Origin: Bacillus sp. NTK071 | Lineage (GTDB): Bacteria; Bacillota; Bacilli; Bacillales; Guptibacillaceae | Length of the DNA: 64,000 nucleotides | NCBI RefSeq assembly: GCF_017303315.1 | Contig: NZ_JAFKOI010000005.1 | Span: forward strand, 62,001 to 126,000 | Direction of reading: 5' to 3' | Part shown: positions 60,120-64,000 of the stretch, in pieces | Numbering within the stretch: position 1 is the first letter of the stretch | Layout: each line of letters starts with the position of its first letter | Position numbers and translations under genes: made by a program | The notes under the pieces: generated by a model | Told to the model about the DNA's origin: nothing | The model's database searches: none | Seen by the model: only the letters and a program-made list of their open reading frames with translations

Positions 60120-60460
60120 TACGTATCCCCTCCCCCCATAATATCTTTTTCAGTAAGCTGCTCCTGTTCATACTGGCGCCATTTCTTCTTTAAATACCCG
60201 TACCCTTTCGTTTCACGATAATCTTTATTTAGATGCTTCATTGCTTCGCGCTCACTTTGAGACATGCGCTTAATATCATCGCGTTTTACTACCCAAATGT
60301 CAGCTACCTGCTCTCGTCTGAAGAAGTTTTCCTTTGCCATAATAAACGCAAGGTCTCGATTAGGAGCAAGGAGGCTAAACTGATGTTGTAATGATGAAGT
60401 GTCTGTCTTTTTACTAAACACTTCAAAAACTTGATAAAATCCATTTCGCTCCTCACTCAT
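60119..60460 (-). CDS. paaB: phenylacetyl-CoA 1,2-epoxidase subunit PaaB
   Basis: A 113-aa subunit bridging the PaaAC heterodimers. FYQVFEVFSKKTDTSSLQHQ and HQFSLLAPNRDLAFIMAKEN are the family pattern; REQVADIWVV follows. The ATG at 60460 (GAGGTGGG site) overlaps the end of paaA by 8 bases. Confidence 0.92.
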   Translation of the reverse strand: MSEERNGFYQVFEVFSKKTDTSSLQHQFSLLAPNRDLAFIMAKENFFRREQVADIWVVKRDDIKRMSQSEREAMKHLNKDYRETKGYGYLKKKWRQYEQEQLTEKDIMGGGDT

Positions 60461-61418
60461 AGCTTCCCACCTCACTCGCCTGCGCGCTCTTCCCTAGCGC
60501 TTCTCTTACCCACTTATTCATTTCATATGATCGTACCCTAAGCGATAATCGTTCTTGTGATTTAGGACCATGACCGGTTACGATCCGCTTAAATTCATTC
60601 CAATCTGGTTGAGCATATTTCCATTCACCATCGGCTTCATCGAAGCGGAGCGATTCATCTGGTATCGTTAACCCTAATGCCGAAATTCGTGGAACGTACT
60701 TTGTCAGAAACTCCTGTCGCAGCTGTTCATTTGACTTCGTACGGAGCTTGTAGCGCATATTTTTATCTTGATTTGTATGACCGGTTTCCGCCTTTGATTT
60801 AGGTCCAAAGAACATCAATAGTGAGGGCCACCAGCTATTTATTGAATCTTGTAATAATCCTCTTTGCTCCTTCGTACCCTCCGCAAGTGCCATGATAATA
60901 CTTTCTCCGTGCTGAGCGTGAAACACTTCTTCGGCGCATATTCGTTTCAAAGCACGGCCATATGGTCCATAAGAAGTTCCAAGCATCATCGTCTGCGAAA
61001 TTATGGCTGCACCATCCACTAACCAGGCAATAATGCCTGCATCTCCCCATGTCGGTGCCTCCATATGAAAAACATTATGAAATTTAAGCTTTCCGGAAAA
61101 TAAGTCCTGCATAATGTCATCACGGTTCTTGCCAAGAGGCTCCATTAAGTCTTCAGCTACTCGAAGAAGCAGCTGTCCGTGCCCCATCTCATCTTGAACT
61201 TTTGCCATAATAGCAAGCTTTCGATGAAGAGTAGGCGCCTTTGGAACCCACTCTTTCTCTGGTAATGCTCCCATAATCTCACTAATGCCATGCATTGAAA
61301 TCAAGCGGATCAAAGCTTCACGGTAATCATCAGGCATCCAATCATTTGCTTCAATTTTTTCACCACTATCAATTCGATTCATGAACTGTTCCAACTGATG
61401 TTCTGAAGCAACCACCAT
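60453..61418 (-). CDS. paaA: phenylacetyl-CoA 1,2-epoxidase catalytic subunit PaaA
   Basis: Catalytic diiron subunit, 321 aa, that epoxidises the aromatic ring of phenylacetyl-CoA with oxygen. Two iron-binding ExxH motifs are present: KVQDEMGHGQ and CAEEVFHAQHGE. The ATG at 61418 follows AGGAGGT. It is the first gene of paaABCD-EthD-paaG-paaF, with a strong promoter and operator immediately upstream. Confidence 0.95.
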   Translation of the reverse strand: MVVASEHQLEQFMNRIDSGEKIEANDWMPDDYREALIRLISMHGISEIMGALPEKEWVPKAPTLHRKLAIMAKVQDEMGHGQLLLRVAEDLMEPLGKNRDDIMQDLFSGKLKFHNVFHMEAPTWGDAGIIAWLVDGAAIISQTMMLGTSYGPYGRALKRICAEEVFHAQHGESIIMALAEGTKEQRGLLQDSINSWWPSLLMFFGPKSKAETGHTNQDKNMRYKLRTKSNEQLRQEFLTKYVPRISALGLTIPDESLRFDEADGEWKYAQPDWNEFKRIVTGHGPKSQERLSLRVRSYEMNKWVREALGKSAQASEVGSYE

Positions 61419-61433
61419 TTTACGCACCTCCTA

Positions 61434-61482
61434 TATAACGTTTATTTAACGTCATTATATTTTATTGTTATATAAATATCAA
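61434..61482 (-). promoter_or_regulatory. paaA promoter and operator
   Basis: Minus-strand TTGATA (61477-61482), 17 bases, TATAAT (61454-61459). Two bases downstream is the palindrome ACGTT-TATTT-AACGT (61438-61452). The 14-mer ACGTTTATTTAACG occurs at the same offset in front of the phenylalanine dehydrogenase operon. Confidence 0.8.
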
Positions 61483-61507
61483 ATGTTTTCTGACATTTCA
61501 CTCTATA

Positions 61508-61536
61508 GAAAAAGCTGATCCATATTGGATCAGCTC
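61508..61536 (-). terminator. terminator of lcfB-like gene
   Basis: AGCTGATCC-N5-GGATCAGCT with a T run on the minus strand. Confidence 0.9.
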
Positions 61537-61543
61537 TTGTGCT

Positions 61544-63070
61544 TTATACATTTATCTGCTTACGGAGTGCTTTTCTAAGAATTTTACCTGTCGTATTTTT
61601 CGGTAACTCTTCAATAAACTCGATAATTGTCGGGCACTTGTACTTTGCAAGGTGCTCACGACAGTGTCTCAGAACTTCTTCCTCTGTTACTTGTTGTTTA
61701 ACAACCACAAAAGCTTGTACAGCCTCACCAAAATTAGGATCTGGTACACCAACAACAGCCGCTTCCACTATAGCAGGGTGCTGGTACAGAACTTCTTCTA
61801 CTTCACGAGGATAAACGTTATATCCTCCAACTATAACCATATCTTTCTTTCGATCAACAATATAGAAATATCCTTCTTCATCCATCTTGGCTAGGTCACC
61901 TGTAAAAAGCCAACCTTCCTTGATTGTAACCGCTGTATCTTCTGGCATTTTATAATACCCTCTCATAACATTAGGACCTTTCACAACAAGTTCTCCAACT
62001 GTTCCCACAGGAACTTCCTGTCCTAATTCATCCACTACTTTATTTGATACATTCGTAATATTCATACCAATGGATCCGGCCTTACGCGGACGATCAAGCG
62101 GGTTAAAAGTTGTAACCGGAGCGGCTTCTGAGAGACCATACCCTTCAGATATGCGCACATTAAACTTTTCCTCAAATCGGTGGAGAAGAGCAACTGGCAA
62201 CGAGGAACCACCTGAGATACATAAACGCATATGTCGAAAATATTCCGTCCGACCTTCAGGGTATTGGTATAGAAAGTTGTACATAGTTGGAACGCCTGCG
62301 AAAATAGTAGCTTTGTATTTCTCTGCAACACGGAAAACTTCTTGAGGACTAAACTTAGGAAGAATGAGAATTGTGCCACCTGATATGAGTGGTGCATTCA
62401 TCGAGACAGTCATGCAGAACACGTGGAACATTGGAAGTGCCGTTATAACAACATCTTCTGAAGAAATTTGAAGATAAGATCCTGTATCTGAAGCATTGCT
62501 AAATAAGTTGTAGTGGGAGAGCATGGCACCTTTTGGTTGACCGGTTGTACCTGATGTATAAAGAATAACAGCAAGATCATCTTCTTCAATCGAAACGTTT
62601 GGAACAGGATGGCCAGATTCTTCAATCATACTTGTAAACGGTTTCAATTTAGTTTTTGAAATAGTCTTTTCTTCTACTCCTGTTCCAGTGTAAGCTACTA
62701 ACGAAATGTCTGGAAGCTGATGGCTCATTTTCTCAACGAGAGGCAAAGCTTGCTCAAGAGTTATGATGGCTTTAACATCTCCATTTTGAAGCAAGTACCC
62801 TATTTCATCAGGTGTATAGATCGGATTAATAGGTATCACGACAGCTCCAGCACGTAAGGCACCATAATAACCAATTAGAAATTCTGGTGAGTTACCAAGA
62901 ATAAGAGCTACATGATCACCTTTTTGAATTCCTTCTAAAGAAAGATTTGCCGCAAAAGTTGACACCTTTTGATCGAGATTCTCATATGTAACAGATTGAT
63001 CGTCAAAAATGTACGCAAGTTTATCCGGATAAGTGACTGCCGTCTGTCTTAACTGCTCAGATAAATTCAT
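61544..63070 (-). CDS. lcfB: long-chain acyl-CoA synthetase, LcfB-like
   Basis: AMP-forming acyl-CoA ligase of 508 aa. It has the P-loop YTSGTTGQPKGAMLSHYN, the adenylate motif GYGLSEAAPV, TGDLAKMDEEGYFYIVDRKKD and the final catalytic Lys in PKNTTGKILRK. It closely resembles B. subtilis LcfB (YhfL). The upstream palindrome TGAATGA-N4-TCATTCA is the known FadR pattern, favouring fatty acid rather than phenylacetate as substrate, although it borders the paa cluster. Confidence 0.87.
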   Translation of the reverse strand: MNLSEQLRQTAVTYPDKLAYIFDDQSVTYENLDQKVSTFAANLSLEGIQKGDHVALILGNSPEFLIGYYGALRAGAVVIPINPIYTPDEIGYLLQNGDVKAIITLEQALPLVEKMSHQLPDISLVAYTGTGVEEKTISKTKLKPFTSMIEESGHPVPNVSIEEDDLAVILYTSGTTGQPKGAMLSHYNLFSNASDTGSYLQISSEDVVITALPMFHVFCMTVSMNAPLISGGTILILPKFSPQEVFRVAEKYKATIFAGVPTMYNFLYQYPEGRTEYFRHMRLCISGGSSLPVALLHRFEEKFNVRISEGYGLSEAAPVTTFNPLDRPRKAGSIGMNITNVSNKVVDELGQEVPVGTVGELVVKGPNVMRGYYKMPEDTAVTIKEGWLFTGDLAKMDEEGYFYIVDRKKDMVIVGGYNVYPREVEEVLYQHPAIVEAAVVGVPDPNFGEAVQAFVVVKQQVTEEEVLRHCREHLAKYKCPTIIEFIEELPKNTTGKILRKALRKQINV

Positions 63071-63085
63071 TCGCTCTCCTCCTGT

Positions 63086-63152
63086 ATGAATGAGTAGTCA
63101 TTCATTTTTAATTTTCTAAATATATTATATTGGAAGAAAATTTGTCTAGCAA
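63086..63152 (-). promoter_or_regulatory. lcfB promoter with FadR-type operator
   Basis: Promoter TTGCTA (63147-63152), 17 bases, TATAAT (63124-63129) on the minus strand, and the palindrome ATGAATGA-N4-TCATTCAT at 63086-63105 downstream of it. The palindrome matches the Bacillus FadR site, which is released by long-chain acyl-CoA. Confidence 0.85.
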
Positions 63153-63215
63153 GGGGAACAGAGGAAAGTTCATGAATTAAATAACTAAATACTACCATCT
63201 AATGGGTTAAAAACA

Positions 63216-63240
63216 AGAAAAAGAGCTGGATATCCAGCTC
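63216..63240 (-). terminator. terminator of lipoate-protein ligase gene
   Basis: Perfect GAGCTGGAT / ATCCAGCTC followed by TTTTTC on the minus strand. Confidence 0.9.
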
Positions 63241-63248
63241 CTACTCAT

Positions 63249-64000
63249 CTAATAAATAAGATTAATAAATTCTTCTTTCGTTATTTTTCCGAAATAATGA
63301 GATACATCTACGTCATTGAGTGCATCCTCTAAGGAACTTGGCTCATATCGTACACCTTGCAAACGTTCTTCTATTTCTTTCACATCGCCCACTCCAAAGA
63401 AGTCACCAAAAATCGTGGCTTGTTCAATATAACCCTTTTTAACTTCAAGACGAACATCAATGGACCCAATTGGAAAGCGTTTTGAATGTTGGATGTTAAA
63501 TTTAGGCGAACGGCCGTAATTCCAATCCCAGTTCTTATACCGCTCCTCTGCAATCTTATGGATAGCAGTCCAGTCCTCTTCTTTAAGCGTGTAAGAAGGA
63601 ATGACTTGTTCCCCTTCAAAGATATACTCAAGAAGGGTTGCTTTAAACTCTTCTCGTGTCATCTCCTGATCCATGTGTTCACTGATATTTGTCACTCGAC
63701 TACGAATTGATTTAATCCCCTTGGACTCAATCTTTTCTTTATTGACCTTAAGAGCTTTCACCACATTTTCAAGATTCACATTAAACATCAAGGTCCCGTG
63801 GCTATACATTCTTCCTTTTGTAGAGAATTGTGCGTTACCTGAAATTTTCTTACCGTTAACAAGAAGATCATTTCGTCCGCTTAACTCTGCATCAACACCC
63901 AATTTCCATAACGCTTTCACCACTGGGTCAGTAAATTTTTTGTAGTTGTGAAAGCTATTTCCGTCATCCTTAGTAATAATACTAAAGCTTAAGTTACCTT
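63249..64000 (-). CDS. lplJ: lipoate-protein ligase (LplA/LplJ type), partial, 5' end outside the window
   Basis: The C-terminal 250 residues of a lipoate-protein ligase A. Reading beyond the first internal start to the window edge continues in frame (GNLSFSIITKDDGN, FHNYKKFTDPV). The core has LSGRNDLLVNGKKISGNAQ with the catalytic Lys and the C-terminal accessory domain. It would attach lipoate to E2 subunits such as the one encoded at 46125-47273. The start codon is not in the window. Confidence 0.92.
   Translation of the reverse strand, partial: GNLSFSIITKDDGNSFHNYKKFTDPVVKALWKLGVDAELSGRNDLLVNGKKISGNAQFSTKGRMYSHGTLMFNVNLENVVKALKVNKEKIESKGIKSIRSRVTNISEHMDQEMTREEFKATLLEYIFEGEQVIPSYTLKEEDWTAIHKIAEERYKNWDWNYGRSPKFNIQHSKRFPIGSIDVRLEVKKGYIEQATIFGDFFGVGDVKEIEERLQGVRYEPSSLEDALNDVDVSHYFGKITKEEFINLIY

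Noticed and set aside
61544-63070. The acyl-CoA ligase as phenylacetate-CoA ligase (PaaK)
   Set aside because: Its sequence fits LcfB-type fatty acyl ligases and its promoter carries a FadR-type operator rather than the paa motif.
1-64000. tRNA, rRNA, prophage or plasmid genes
   Set aside because: No sequence resembling these was seen on either strand; gene content is chromosomal throughout.

Overview
This window is chromosomal DNA from an endospore-forming member of the Bacillaceae (low-GC Firmicutes). The evidence is a GerA-type germinant receptor operon, a spore coat transglutaminase (Tgl), a CwlC-like mother-cell amidase, the SigX/RsiX pair, CtsR-regulated ClpE, a FadR-type operator in front of an LcfB-like ligase, GGAGG ribosome binding sites and frequent GTG/TTG starts. 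The genus cannot be fixed from the window; the mix, including a phenylacetate (paa) cluster and dispersed Bacillaceae-type intergenic repeats, resembles Pseudalkalibacillus, Alkalihalobacillus or Fictibacillus relatives. No rRNA, tRNA, CRISPR array, transposase or prophage was seen.

Layout. 1-6 kb: germinant receptor operon (GerA/B/C), a membrane protein, a 55-aa protein and a lytic amidase. 5.8-16 kb: two ECF sigma/anti-sigma pairs (the second is sigX-rsiX), an ArsR/DUF2087 regulator with a double-palindrome operator, an orphan Opp-type permease pair, an unknown gene overlapping tgl, and an MFS transporter. 16-31 kb: Nudix hydrolase, a BsuPI-domain lipoprotein, a repeat-bearing Tyr/Pro-rich protein, an ATP-grasp enzyme paired with a large papain-like protein, clpE with two CtsR sites, tRNA 2-selenouridine synthase, and two KGG-repeat stress proteins. 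31-44 kb: macro-domain protein, AIM24, cardiolipin synthase, acetyltransferases, a DUF2254 protein, a ResA-like thioredoxin, an M48 protease, a HAD phosphatase and azlCD with a divergent XRE-cupin regulator.

44.7-63 kb is the most coherent region and looks like a phenylalanine catabolic locus. One six-gene minus-strand operon encodes a hotdog thioesterase, a phenylalanine dehydrogenase and a complete 2-oxo acid dehydrogenase complex (E1alpha, E1beta, E2, E3). Beside it lie an ABC importer of the TrpXYZ type, an NMO-family flavoprotein, PaaY, PaaX, and a paaABCD-EthD-paaG-paaF operon. The promoters of the dehydrogenase operon and of paaA carry the same operator-like sequence at the same distance from the -10 box, and a third copy lies between the NMO gene and paaY. 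No phenylacetate-CoA ligase is present in the window. I infer the route phenylalanine to phenylpyruvate to phenylacetyl-CoA to ring epoxide, with the 2-oxo acid dehydrogenase replacing the ligase. An LcfB-like acyl-CoA ligase under a FadR-type operator and a partial lipoate-protein ligase (which could lipoylate the E2) finish the window.

Other notable signals are a family of intergenic inverted-repeat (MITE-like) elements, four ECF-type promoters of which three share spacing and a CGT -10 core, and a hairpin-terminated leader in front of an acetyltransferase.
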